Below are positions 34,623 to 43,600 of a stretch of 64,000 nt of DNA, piece after piece (position 1 is the stretch's first letter; every line of letters starts with the position of its first letter). Made by a program: the position numbers and the translations under genes. The notes under the pieces were generated by a model that worked only from the letters and a program-made list of their open reading frames with translations, was not told the DNA's origin and searched no databases. The DNA is from Fimbriimonadaceae bacterium (GTDB lineage: Bacteria > Armatimonadota > Fimbriimonadia > Fimbriimonadales > Fimbriimonadaceae), in contig JAIBBE010000132.1 of NCBI GenBank assembly GCA_019694835.1, positions 16,702 to 80,701 of the forward strand, read 5' to 3'.

Positions 34623-36143
34623 ATGGTTCGGAGTATCAGAGCAATGGCTGTCGCGGCGGGAGTCGCCGTACTTGCAAGCGCTTCTCAAGCGTTCATTCAG
34701 GACGCGTCGATTTTGATCGATAAGGCGCTCAACAGCCCCGTCCTCACCGTCAAATACAAGGGCGCCAGCGTCTCGCTCGTCGAGTTGAAGATCAACGGAG
34801 TCAGCTTCAATTCGCGCGCCGTGAGCCCGCGAGATTCCAACGGGGAAACCAATTTCACCCTCGACACGGCCGCCCTCATCGACGGCGAGAACCTCGTTGA
34901 GGTCTGCCTGTACGATTCGACCGGCAAACTCGTCGGCACCCAGAAGACCCGCATCACTGCTGACCGACGCGTCGAGTCGCCGGTGCTGCTCGACGGTCTG
35001 AAGTCGGGCGCTACCGTCACCGGCCCAGTCGAGATCAAGGTTGGCCTGAAGCGCGAATTCAAGAACATGTACGTGAGCTTCTTCGTCAACGACGAGTTCA
35101 AGACACTCAAGAATTTCCCGCCCTACAGCTACTTCTGGGACACGACCCGCCTCGAAAATGGCTGGTACGACCTCGAAGCTTGGGTGGTCGACGAGAACAA
35201 CTCGACCTTCAAGACCCCGAAGACCCGAGTCTTCGTGAACAATCCGGGCGGACGCACCGACCGACGAAACCTCGACGGTCAGCAGAAGACCGACACGCCA
35301 GTCGACACGCGCAACCTGGATGGCGATCCGTCTGCTGCCAACCTCAAGCCCCAAAACAACGGCGGCGCGATTGGAGTGATGCTGGACCCGATCTGGGCCA
35401 AGGTCAGCCAGATGATCGGTACTAAGCCGGCTGGCATCGCCGCTGGTATCCCGACCGGCCCCAAGAGCCTTACCCCAACCGGAACACGAATGGCGACGGA
35501 CACCAAGCCGGTCTTGACGACCCCGAAGGCCACGCCGGTGGCCACCGCAGTGACCACGCCGGTGAAGCCTGCCGTGGTCGCTACGCCGAAGTCGAATCCA
35601 GTTGGCACGAAGCCGATCTCGGCCCCGGTCGAGACGGTCGCGATGGCCACTCCGAAGGTCACTCCGGCCGTTGCTCCCAAGGTCAATCCGGTTCCGCCGG
35701 TCAACACCGTCAAGGCCGCGACCAACGTCGCTCTGACTTCGGTTGGCTACGGCACGCGACTACCGAACATCGGAACCTTCAGCATCCTGCTCAATAATAA
35801 AATGGTTGACTTCGACGCCGTTCTGCCGCGAGTCGTTGCCGGCGTCCCGTTGACTCCCTTCCGCTATCTCTTCGAGCAGGCGGGCGGTACCGTTCAGTGG
35901 ACCGACGCCGCCAAATCGGTAACCGCGAAGGGCCAAGGTCGAAAGATCGCCTTCAAGATCGGCGACAAGACGGCGATGGTCAACGAGGTTCCGTACTCGC
36001 TGGAACTCGCCCCGTTCATCGATCGTGGCCGCAGCGTCGTTCCGGTCAGCTTCCTCAAGGACACACTCGACGTTCGAGTCGACTACGATCCGAAGACGGG
36101 CCACGTGCTCATCACTTCGGTCGAGAAGACCGCGAAGAAGTAA
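34623..36143 (+). CDS. Exported Ig-like/copper-amine-oxidase-N (stalk) domain protein
   Basis: A 506-residue protein. A signal peptide (MVRSIRAMAVAAGVAVLASASQA) is followed by a beta-sandwich (about 25-200, with SGATVTGPVEIKVGLKREF and an Ig-like YFWDTTRLENGWYDLEAWVVDENN), a long Thr/Pro/Val/Lys linker (about 240-385) and a C-terminal copper-amine-oxidase N-like domain (VDFDAVLPRVVAGVPLTPFRYLFEQAGGTVQWTD). The last domain binds cell-wall or other surface material in other bacteria. The start at 34623 has GGAGG ten bases upstream and lies downstream of a clear promoter. An intrinsic terminator follows. Confidence 0.8.
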   Translation: MVRSIRAMAVAAGVAVLASASQAFIQDASILIDKALNSPVLTVKYKGASVSLVELKINGVSFNSRAVSPRDSNGETNFTLDTAALIDGENLVEVCLYDSTGKLVGTQKTRITADRRVESPVLLDGLKSGATVTGPVEIKVGLKREFKNMYVSFFVNDEFKTLKNFPPYSYFWDTTRLENGWYDLEAWVVDENNSTFKTPKTRVFVNNPGGRTDRRNLDGQQKTDTPVDTRNLDGDPSAANLKPQNNGGAIGVMLDPIWAKVSQMIGTKPAGIAAGIPTGPKSLTPTGTRMATDTKPVLTTPKATPVATAVTTPVKPAVVATPKSNPVGTKPISAPVETVAMATPKVTPAVAPKVNPVPPVNTVKAATNVALTSVGYGTRLPNIGTFSILLNNKMVDFDAVLPRVVAGVPLTPFRYLFEQAGGTVQWTDAAKSVTAKGQGRKIAFKIGDKTAMVNEVPYSLELAPFIDRGRSVVPVSFLKDTLDVRVDYDPKTGHVLITSVEKTAKK

Positions 36144-36160
36144 GTCCCAGAAACCCTCCT

Positions 36161-36199
36161 AAGGAGAGCCGATCCCGCTGGGATCCGCTCTCCTTTTTT
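36161..36199 (+). terminator. Intrinsic terminator
   Basis: Stem AAGGAGAGC-c-GATCCC with loop GCT and GGGATC-c-GCTCTCCTT, then a run of six T. It terminates the stalk-protein gene. Confidence 0.9.
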
Positions 36200-36200
36200 G

Positions 36201-36226
36201 ATATGACCTATAGGGCTAATATGACC
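36201..36226. promoter_or_regulatory. Tandem ATATGACC sites
   Basis: Two direct copies of ATATGACC (36201-36208 and 36219-36226), spaced 18 bases start to start, in an AT-richer gap before the 104-residue gene. The ATGACC core is the half-site of the NnrS palindrome. A shared regulator is only a guess. Confidence 0.3.
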
Positions 36227-36269
36227 AATATCTGGACTTAATGGGCCAAGCTCAGATAAGCTAGAGTCG

Positions 36270-36584
36270 ATGTCGGGGCGGCCGCACTACTACAAATTGA
36301 ACTCGTGGGGTGAGCCGGTGCCTTGCGACATGCTCGAAGCCGCCAAACAGCTGACGAGCCTTCACGGGCGATGTGTGGCGTGCGAGAAACTCCCGTCCGG
36401 TCTCACCGTCTCGACGGCCTTCCTCGTGTTCGACCATGCCCCGTTCGGCCAGGAACCGGTGCTCTGGAACACGTGCGTGTACCGGCCGGACGGTAGCTAC
36501 CGGGTCGCGGGGAAGTACTCGACCCTCGATGAAGCGATTGCCGGACACCGTGAGGTCGTCGCCCTCGTGCGGCTTCTCAACTAG
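36270..36584 (+). CDS. Small protein of unknown function
   Basis: A 104-residue soluble protein (SGRPHYYKLNSWGEPVPCDM...AFLVFDHAPFGQEPVLWNTCVYRPDGSYRVAGKYSTLDEAIAGH). The C-terminal pattern (YRVAGKYSTLDEAIAGHREVV) suggests a beta-strand pair plus helix; no family is recognised. GATAAG lies nine bases before the ATG and no Shine-Dalgarno is seen. Its stop overlaps the greA stop by four bases in convergent orientation. Confidence 0.55.
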   Translation: MSGRPHYYKLNSWGEPVPCDMLEAAKQLTSLHGRCVACEKLPSGLTVSTAFLVFDHAPFGQEPVLWNTCVYRPDGSYRVAGKYSTLDEAIAGHREVVALVRLLN

Positions 36585-37087
36585 CGGCGGATCTGCTCGA
36601 TCTTGTACCGGAGCCGCCCGGCGGGGGCGTCGAATTCAATCGTCTCACCCAGCTTCCGGCCCATCAATGCCACTCCCATCGGCGCCTCATTGCTGATCAA
36701 GTCATTATCGGGATCGGCCTCGATGCTGGCAACCATCCGGATCTCAAACGAGGCCCCGCGGTCGACGTCCTTGACGGTGACATAAGACCCGACGCCAACG
36801 AAATCGGTCGGAATCATGTCGAGTTCCAGCTGCTGGGCGCCGGCGAAGATCGCCTTGAGCTCGTTGATCCGGTTTTCGACCATTGCCTGCTCGAACTTGA
36901 CTTCGTCGAGTTCGCTGTTGTCTTCACTGAACTCGCCATGCTGCTTGCTGTCCCGGAGGCGCTCGGCGATCTCGGCTCGCTTGTTCACGGTCAAGTTCTC
37001 GAGTTCGGCATGCAACCGGGTGTAGCCCTCGGGCGTGAGGAGCATTTGTGAAGTAGTTACGGTTGGGGTTGTGTCGAGCTCTTCCAT
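36581..37087 (-). CDS. greA: Transcription elongation factor GreA
   Basis: A 168-residue protein with the N-terminal coiled-coil (about 15-90: TPEGYTRLHAELENLTVNKRAEIAERLR, acidic loop tip DNSELDE) and the C-terminal FKBP-like domain (SYVTVKDVDRGASFEIRMV; PMGVALMGRKLGETIEFDAP). It inserts into the secondary channel of RNA polymerase and stimulates cleavage of backtracked RNA. A perfect TATAAT (37118-37123) lies 30 bases before the ATG. The 3' end overlaps the convergent small gene by four bases. Confidence 0.94.
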   Translation of the reverse strand: MEELDTTPTVTTSQMLLTPEGYTRLHAELENLTVNKRAEIAERLRDSKQHGEFSEDNSELDEVKFEQAMVENRINELKAIFAGAQQLELDMIPTDFVGVGSYVTVKDVDRGASFEIRMVASIEADPDNDLISNEAPMGVALMGRKLGETIEFDAPAGRLRYKIEQIRR

Positions 37088-37117
37088 GGATTAGGCCTTC
37101 GCGTGCGGGAATCGGGC

Positions 37118-37123
37118 ATTATA
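37118..37123 (-). promoter_or_regulatory. -10 box TATAAT of greA
   Basis: Perfect TATAAT on the minus strand 30 bases before the greA ATG; no recognisable -35 at 16-18 bases. The remaining gap up to 37453 holds a GGTGGTGCTGCCACCACC hairpin (about 37232-37249) and no gene or riboswitch that I can identify. Confidence 0.5.
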
Positions 37124-37453
37124 TCCCACATCTATACGGTGTTTGGCTCAGATGTGTTCATCCCGCCTGGGCATTTTCCCGATTCTCTTCATTTGACGCC
37201 CGCTAAGCCTGCCTGTTCTGTGGAATTTTCCGAAAGGTGGTGCTGCCACCACCGTACATTCGGCGAGACAGCACCATGAGAGGAGAGCGAGAGAATTGCC
37301 TCGCCGTGAAGTCGCGAGCACAGAGAGAATTACCGGCTTTTCTGCTAATGCCGGGAATTGCCGACGAAGGGGGAAGGAAGCCCCTGAAGCCTGCCGACAA
37401 TTGACTTGGTCAGGCGCTGGCTAGACCGAGCTTGAAAGGAGCTACAAGGCAGG

Positions 37454-38656
37454 ATGCCGCATTTTGCATACACAGCGATCGATTCCACTGGCCGCACGGT
37501 AAAGGCCGTCATGGAGGCCGACAGCGAAGGCCTGGTTCTCGCACGACTGCGGGACCAGTCCATGCACTGTCTGGACATCAAGCAGACCAAGAAGGCCAAG
37601 CAGATGTCCTTTGGCAAGAAGAAGATGAAGCCCAAGGCTCTCGTCATCTTCTCGCGCCAGTTCGCCACGATGATCGACGCTGGAATTCCGATTCTGCGCT
37701 GTCTGGACATTTTGACCAGCCAGACCAAGGATCCCGCTCTGAAGGAAGCCCTTGAGTCGGTCACGGCGGACGTAAAGGGCGGTCTCGCGCTCAACGAGTC
37801 GCTGGCCAAGCATCCGACGGTTTTCAACAAGCTCTACGTCAACATGATCCGCGCTGCCGAGGTCGGCGGCATCCTCGATACGATCCTAGAGCGGCTCTCT
37901 GGGTTCCTCGAGTACGAGGCCGATATCCGGGCGAAGATCAAGGGTGCGATGATGTACCCCGTCCTCGTCTTGATCTTCTCGTTCCTCATGCTGTTCGTCC
38001 TGTTCAGCTTCGTGCTGCCGAAGTTCAAGGAGATCTTCACCGGCATGAACGTCGAGCTTCCGCCGATTACGGCGGCACTGTTCGGAATGGGCGACTTCAT
38101 GCAAGCCTACTGGTGGGTGATTCTGCTCATGATGGGCGGCACCTTCGTCGGACTCAAATTCTGGGCAAAGTCGCCCAAGGGCAAGTACCAACTCGATTTT
38201 CTCAAACTCAAGATGCCGATCGTCGGCGAGCTTTCGCTCAAGATGAGCGTGGCTCGATTCTGCCGCACCTTCGGTACCTTGATCAACAGCGGCGTTCCCA
38301 TGCTGCGGAGCCTCGAAATCGTCGGCGAGACCCTGAACAACCAGGTGCTCACCGGCGCGATCGACCAAACCCGGATCAGCATTCGCGAGGGAAACAAACT
38401 CTCGGCGCCACTGGCGGCGAGCGGCTTGTTCCCGAGCATGGTCACCCACATGATTGACATCGGCGAAGAGTCAGGACGACTCTCGGAGATGCTGGTCAAG
38501 GTCGGTGACTTCTACGACAGCGAAGTCGAAGCAACGGTCAAAGGCCTGACCTCGATGATCGAGCCGATGCTGATCATCTTCATGGGCGTCATCGTGGGAT
38601 TCATCGCGATTTCGGTCATGACCCCGATCTTCAAACTCGTGAACAGCGTGAGCTGA
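37454..38656 (+). CDS. pilC: Type IV pilus/type II secretion inner-membrane platform protein (PilC/GspF)
   Basis: A 400-residue polytopic protein of the PilC/GspF family: a short N-terminal cytoplasmic stretch (FAYTAIDSTGRTVKAVMEAD), two GspF domains (about 65-190 and 270-395), each with the paired pattern FSRQFATMIDAGIPILRCLDIL and FCRTFGTLINSGVPMLRSLEIV, and three membrane segments (near 165-190, 220-240 and 370-395). It forms the platform on which the PilB or GspE ATPase acts. AAAGGAG lies about 14 bases before the ATG. No other pilus gene is adjacent. Confidence 0.92.
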   Translation: MPHFAYTAIDSTGRTVKAVMEADSEGLVLARLRDQSMHCLDIKQTKKAKQMSFGKKKMKPKALVIFSRQFATMIDAGIPILRCLDILTSQTKDPALKEALESVTADVKGGLALNESLAKHPTVFNKLYVNMIRAAEVGGILDTILERLSGFLEYEADIRAKIKGAMMYPVLVLIFSFLMLFVLFSFVLPKFKEIFTGMNVELPPITAALFGMGDFMQAYWWVILLMMGGTFVGLKFWAKSPKGKYQLDFLKLKMPIVGELSLKMSVARFCRTFGTLINSGVPMLRSLEIVGETLNNQVLTGAIDQTRISIREGNKLSAPLAASGLFPSMVTHMIDIGEESGRLSEMLVKVGDFYDSEVEATVKGLTSMIEPMLIIFMGVIVGFIAISVMTPIFKLVNSVS

Positions 38657-38675
38657 AGTCAAAAGACAGGTTTCC

Positions 38676-38695
38676 GGCGGGTCGAGTGGCCCGCC
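38676..38695 (+). terminator. GC-rich hairpin after pilC, weak terminator
   Basis: GGCGGGTC-GAGT-GGCCCGCC, eight pairs including one G-U, followed by TCATCAACCC, not a T-run. It lies 20 bases past the pilC stop. Confidence 0.35.
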
Positions 38696-38778
38696 TCATC
38701 AACCCTTCGGTGTCAAGGACCGATGCCGCAGGGGCCGGAAAGGATTCCGGTTTATCTTAATAATCAACGGAGTGACAC

Positions 38779-40062
38779 ATGGCTGAGGCTTTTGCCTTTC
38801 AACATGACCCTGACGACCTAGTCGTGAGGTATCTGGAGGATCCGCGCCCGGACCTCAAGGACATGATCATGATCCAGTACGCTGGATTGGTCGAGCGAAC
38901 TGCACGCCGCTTCAGCGGCTTGGAGTCGCACGAAGATCTCGTCCAGGTCGGGTTCATTGGACTGCTCAACGCCTTGAGCAAGTTCGATCCGGCAGCGGGC
39001 GTCCGGTTCAATACCTACGCCACGCATCTCGTTGCGGGAGAGATCAAGCACTACCTGCGTGATCGCACCCAGACCATTCGCCATCCGGCATGGCTGCAGG
39101 AACTGCGGCACAAGGTGAACAAGGCGACCGGCGTCCTACAAGCGCGCTTCGCCCGCGTTCCGACGGAGTTGGAGATAGCAACCGAACTCGGCGTCACGGA
39201 GCAAGCCGTGCGAGAAGTCTTCCAGACGCAGGAGATGCTCAAGATCGCATCGCTCGACGCCGCGCCGACCAACGAAGACGACGGGGCCGAGGGCGACAAT
39301 CTGGATGCCGCCGCCTTCTGCCCGGAGCAGCTTTCGGTCGAGGACCGGGTACTCCTTGAATCGGCAATGCAGCAGCTTCGCGACCTCGAGCGCGACGTGC
39401 TGGTCATGTTTCACTTCGACAGCCTCAACCAGACGGAAATCGCTCACCGACTGGGGATTTCGTGCAATTACGTGTCCCACATCCTCCGCCAGTCACTCGG
39501 CAAACTCCGCCGCATCTTGGCCAACGAGGAAGAGCAGGATCGAGTGCTCAAGCGACAAGCGTCGGTGCTCGACGACTCCGTGATCGATCCGGTTACCGGT
39601 ATCTACAGCGAGGACTATTTTAAGCAGCGACTCGAAGAAGAGGTCCACCGAGCCGCCAGCGGAGAAGGTGTGCTCTCCACGATCATCATCGAATTCAGCG
39701 GCCTGGAGAAGATGGCGGGTTTCTACGGTGAAGCGTCCGTCCGCGACTTCCTCGCCGACGCCGCGGAGTTCCTCAAAGACTCGGTCCGTCGACTAGACAT
39801 CGTTTGCCGCTATGGTCCCAACGGCTTCGGCGTCATCCTTCCCAGCACCGGCCCCAGTACCTCCATCGTTCGCCAGCGCCTCAGCCAGCGCTTGCAGACA
39901 TGGGTTCAGGGCAAGCAGTCTCCGACGGGCGCAGTCACCGCCCACCTCGGCCACGCGGTGTTTCCGGATGACACGACGGATGTGCGGGAGCTTCTGAAAC
40001 TGGCGCTCCCCGCCAGCGATCCGATCACCAAAGGGTGTGTCGAGACCGATTTGGCGGCATAG
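38779..40062 (+). CDS. Sigma-70 family factor fused to a degenerate GGDEF domain
   Basis: A 427-residue fusion. Residues 25-250 are a group 3 (FliA/SigF/WhiG-like) sigma factor: region 2 (SHEDLVQVGFIGLLNALSKF, RFNTYATHLVAGEIKHYLRD), region 3 (PTELEIATELGVTEQAVREV) and region 4 (LNQTEIAHRLGISCNYVSHILRQSL). Residues 262-405 follow the GGDEF fold (DPVTGIYSEDYFKQRL; RRLDIVCRYGPNGFGVILPST), but the GGDEF signature reads GPNGF and the metal-site residues are lost, so it should not make c-di-GMP. It could bind a nucleotide or protein to control the sigma factor. GGAG precedes the ATG at seven bases. Confidence 0.88.
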   Translation: MAEAFAFQHDPDDLVVRYLEDPRPDLKDMIMIQYAGLVERTARRFSGLESHEDLVQVGFIGLLNALSKFDPAAGVRFNTYATHLVAGEIKHYLRDRTQTIRHPAWLQELRHKVNKATGVLQARFARVPTELEIATELGVTEQAVREVFQTQEMLKIASLDAAPTNEDDGAEGDNLDAAAFCPEQLSVEDRVLLESAMQQLRDLERDVLVMFHFDSLNQTEIAHRLGISCNYVSHILRQSLGKLRRILANEEEQDRVLKRQASVLDDSVIDPVTGIYSEDYFKQRLEEEVHRAASGEGVLSTIIIEFSGLEKMAGFYGEASVRDFLADAAEFLKDSVRRLDIVCRYGPNGFGVILPSTGPSTSIVRQRLSQRLQTWVQGKQSPTGAVTAHLGHAVFPDDTTDVRELLKLALPASDPITKGCVETDLAA

Positions 40063-40072
40063 TTTAGAAGGT

Positions 40073-40092
40073 AGCCCGGCATAGGCCGGGCT
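40073..40092. other. Hairpin between convergent genes
   Basis: AGCCCGGC-ATAG-GCCGGGCT, eight perfect pairs, between the sigma-GGDEF gene and the dockerin-like gene; no T-run on either strand. Confidence 0.5.
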
Positions 40093-40107
40093 GCCCCCTG
40101 TTCGTGA

Positions 40108-40632
40108 TTAATAGAAAGTGTCGCCGACCATGCCGTAGTAGTAGGACACGAGCGAGTAGTCCATCATATCGACCCAGCCGTCACCGTCGAGATCGGCGTA
40201 GGGATCCCAGTTGACCGACCCAGATGTGGACCACATGGCGAAGTGAACGCGAGCATAGTCCGCGATGTCCACAGCCTCATCATTTTCGACATCCCCCGGA
40301 ATGAGATTGTAGTTGGCGACTGCCGTCGCTCCGACGCTCACGTTCGCGGAATCTTGTTGCAGCCAGCGATCACCGTTAACGTACAGGTCATAGGTGCCGG
40401 GCGGGATAGAGGCATTGGTAACGTACGTATAGGTCCCGCCGATTCCCACTGTGAACGTGCCGTAGTCGACGAGTTGCTGGAGCGACCAGTCGACGATGTA
40501 CATTTCGAGCTGGATCCCGACGACCGGAGCATTCCAGCCTGTGAAGGAAACGGTTCCCGAGATGGTCGCGGCTTTGGCCGAAGAAAGACCGCCGAGAAGG
40601 GCGAGGGCTAAGAGGGTTGTTCTGAGTTTCAT
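40108..40632 (-). CDS. Exported protein with dockerin-like C-terminus
   Basis: A 174-residue protein: signal peptide (MKLRTTLLALALLGGLSSAKA), a carboxypeptidase-regulatory-like beta-sandwich (ATISGTVSFTGWNAPVVG...GTYDLYVNGDRWLQQDS) and two calcium-loop repeats (DVENDEAVDIADYARV; DLDGDGWVDMMDYSLV). It matches the last two modules of the 27150-28292 protein in order and motif. The second repeat has lost IADY for MMDY. The function is unknown; surface display is plausible. It lies 26 bases downstream of the 1065-residue gene on the same strand and may be co-transcribed with it. Confidence 0.72.
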   Translation of the reverse strand: MKLRTTLLALALLGGLSSAKAATISGTVSFTGWNAPVVGIQLEMYIVDWSLQQLVDYGTFTVGIGGTYTYVTNASIPPGTYDLYVNGDRWLQQDSANVSVGATAVANYNLIPGDVENDEAVDIADYARVHFAMWSTSGSVNWDPYADLDGDGWVDMMDYSLVSYYYGMVGDTFY

Positions 40633-40657
40633 GATCGTTTGCTAAACTCGCATCTTG

Positions 40658-43600
40658 CTACTTGATGGTGATCTCGACTTGGGCAGAAGCTGTTGCCCCA
40701 AGGGCGTCGGTTACGGTATAGGTGAACTTCGTCTTCTTGCCCCTGTATAAGGGGCTGCTCGGTGCCGCGTACCGAACCCTTGTTCCCCCACTGACGATGC
40801 TAACCGACCCGATGTTGGGAAATGGCACCGTCACGCCCGTCACCAAGAACGTGTTGCCCTCCGGATCAGTATCGTTGGCGCGTACGTCGATGTCCTTGAA
40901 GGTGCCGCGCGCCACGGTCTCGACATCGTTGACGCAGACCGGTGCTCCGTTGGCTTCGGCAACGTTGATCGCGAATGTTTGTGTATCCGTGTCGATACCA
41001 TCCGAAACGCGCACCGTGGCATTGACGGTAGTGCCGCCATGCGATTCGCCAGGCGTCCAGCTGACCAGGCCAGTTGAACTGACGGTCATTCCGGCAGGAC
41101 CGGAGACAAGGCTGTACGTCAACGTCGCTGCAGCCGATTCGGTGTCGGTTGCGGCGAGTTGCAGGCTGAAGTTCTGGTGCTCGGTCGCGGAGCGAGTACC
41201 TGGGTTGGTGAGGACGGGCGGGGCGTTGCGGCGGATGGCAGTACCAAGCGAAGCAGCAGTGCCGATTCCGGAGCAAGCCGGGGTGGGGGTGCCAAGGAAT
41301 CCGAATGCTCCGGTACCCCAGGCAATAACAATACCGTCTGAGCGTAACGCGACAGCATGCCCCTCAGCCCTAGCGACTGATAGAAATGTTCCTGATGGTA
41401 GTGCCCCCGTGATCGTGGACCAGCCCCAAGCGGCAAGCGTACCGTCGGTACGGATCGCTAACGTATATGATCGATCAGCGGTCCAACCGCCACCGCCTGT
41501 GACAACGGCACGAAACTTGTCGTTGCTTGGTGGTGGAATGGCTCCATTCCAGTTGTTACCCCAACCCACAATGGTGCCGTCTGAACGAATGGCGGCACCG
41601 TGTAAATCGGCAACACTCACTCCTAGGAATTTGCCCAGAGGTACTGCGCCTTGCCCAGGACCATTGCCCCAAGTTACAACCGCACCATTCGACCTAATGG
41701 CCGCGCATGCCGACGGAGAGATGCTGCAGGCAACAAACGTGCCCGACGGTCGTGATCCGCTGTTGTAGAGACCATTCACTTGCCAGCCATAGCCCCAGCC
41801 TTCTAGTGACAGGTTGTTTCTGAGAGCCAGACGGCTTTGGTATGTAGAATCAAGTGATACAAAGGCCCCGGATGGGGTGCCTGACTGAACATTGTTGTAG
41901 TTCTGTCCCCATGCCACCAATTGACCTGATTGCCTTATGGCGTGACCGCACCAATGGTCCGACGCAACTGCGATGAATGTCCCTCCAGGTTTATTGCTCC
42001 CTAGGCCGTTCGTGCCCCACGATTCCAATTGCCCCGCAGACGCCACGGTCATCGTCACCGTCCGCGACGTGGTCGCCGCTGGTACGCCGTTGTCCGTGAC
42101 ATTAATATCAAACGTATGCGTCCCGACTTGGGCACCGGTCGGAACCCACTTGAGCAAGCCAGCCGCATCCAGCGTCATCCCCGACGGCGCGCCTGCGCCG
42201 AGCGAGTAGGTGAAGGTGTTGGCGGGCGTGTCCGGATCGGTCACGTCGAGGACCAACCAAAACAGCGTGCCCATGACGCCGTAGCGGTCGACGACTCCTT
42301 CAACCACTGGCGGCTGGTTGACCTCAGCTACGGAAAGTACAAAAGTCTGCTGAACAGTCGCGGTGCCGTCTGTCAGACTCACGGTAACGCTGGGTGCAGT
42401 TCCGCCGTCGCTCTCCCCGGGCGTCCAAGCGACCATGCCGGTCGGCGAAACGGTCAAACCGGCAGGGCCAGCGACCTTGGCGAACGTCAGCATCTGGCCC
42501 GGAAGGTCCGGGTCGCTGCCGGACATCTGCAGCGAGAAGAGGGAACCCTCAGCGCCGAACTGAGTGCCCGGATTGACAAGCACCGGTGGCTCATTCGTCT
42601 CGGACACCGAGATCGTGAACGACACGTCCGCGGTTTGATTCGGGGTGCCGTTGTCGGTGGCCCGGACGGTGACGATCGGATTGGTCCCGCCGTCGCTCTC
42701 CCCCGGAGACCACGATACGACGCCTGCGCTCGAGACCGTCAGGCCACTTGGGCCAGTGACCAGGCTGAAAGACAATGTGTTCGCCGGAATGTCCGCGTCG
42801 GATGCGTTCGGCGAGACATTCAGCGAGAACGAAGCACCTTCGCTCGAGTTCTGGGCGGGGACAATGCTCCAAGTCGGCGCTAGATTGACCTCGTTCACCG
42901 TAACCGTGATCGTCTCGGAGTCCATCGCAGTCGGCGCGCCGTTGTCGGTCACGCGGACATCGAACGTATAGTTTCCGGGACCTTGGGCCTCGGTCGGCGT
43001 CCAAGAAATCACACCCGAACTCGGGTTGATCGTCATGCCAGCGGGCTCACCGGAAAGCGAGAAGGTCAGAATCTGACCGAAGTCGGGGTCGCTTGCGTTC
43101 GCATCAACCGAGAGCGCGGTTTCCTCATCAACGGTCTGGTTGCCAATGGGCGCGAGAATCGGAGCCTGGTTCGAAACCGGTCCGTTGAGGGTCAGCCGGC
43201 TAGTGGACTCCCAGAGCGCAACGCCTGCTCTAAGGGGTGGGTTCGGGCCGAAGTAGAGTCCTGTGGTATAGCTGCCGCCGTATCCAGCGTCATACAGGAC
43301 GAGGTCGCGGCTGCCGCCGAAAGCGAAGAGGCCATTGTCCTTGATCTTGATCCTGCAAATGAAGAGCTTCTCGCCCGGACTGACCGACCACTGACTTCCA
43401 ATTGGAACGTCTATCGGTATGTGGAAGCCATACGGTCGGGCCGGTCCGGCCGCTCCCCTTCCGCCGACCATCCGACATGCTTGACCGCCACCGAAAAACG
43501 AGTCGTTTCGCGCAGGAATGTTGGGGTTTCCGTTCACGTTGCCGTTTGCCGCGCCTGGGTTGAAGAGCGAAATGGCGTTTGGCATCGTGTCAATGGCGGT

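Noticed and set aside
37088..37453. c-di-GMP or other riboswitch upstream of pilC
   Set aside because: Short hairpins are present, but none of the conserved GEMM motifs could be found.
38779..40062. Active diguanylate cyclase
   Set aside because: The signature is GPNGF and the metal-binding residues are absent, so the domain is called degenerate.
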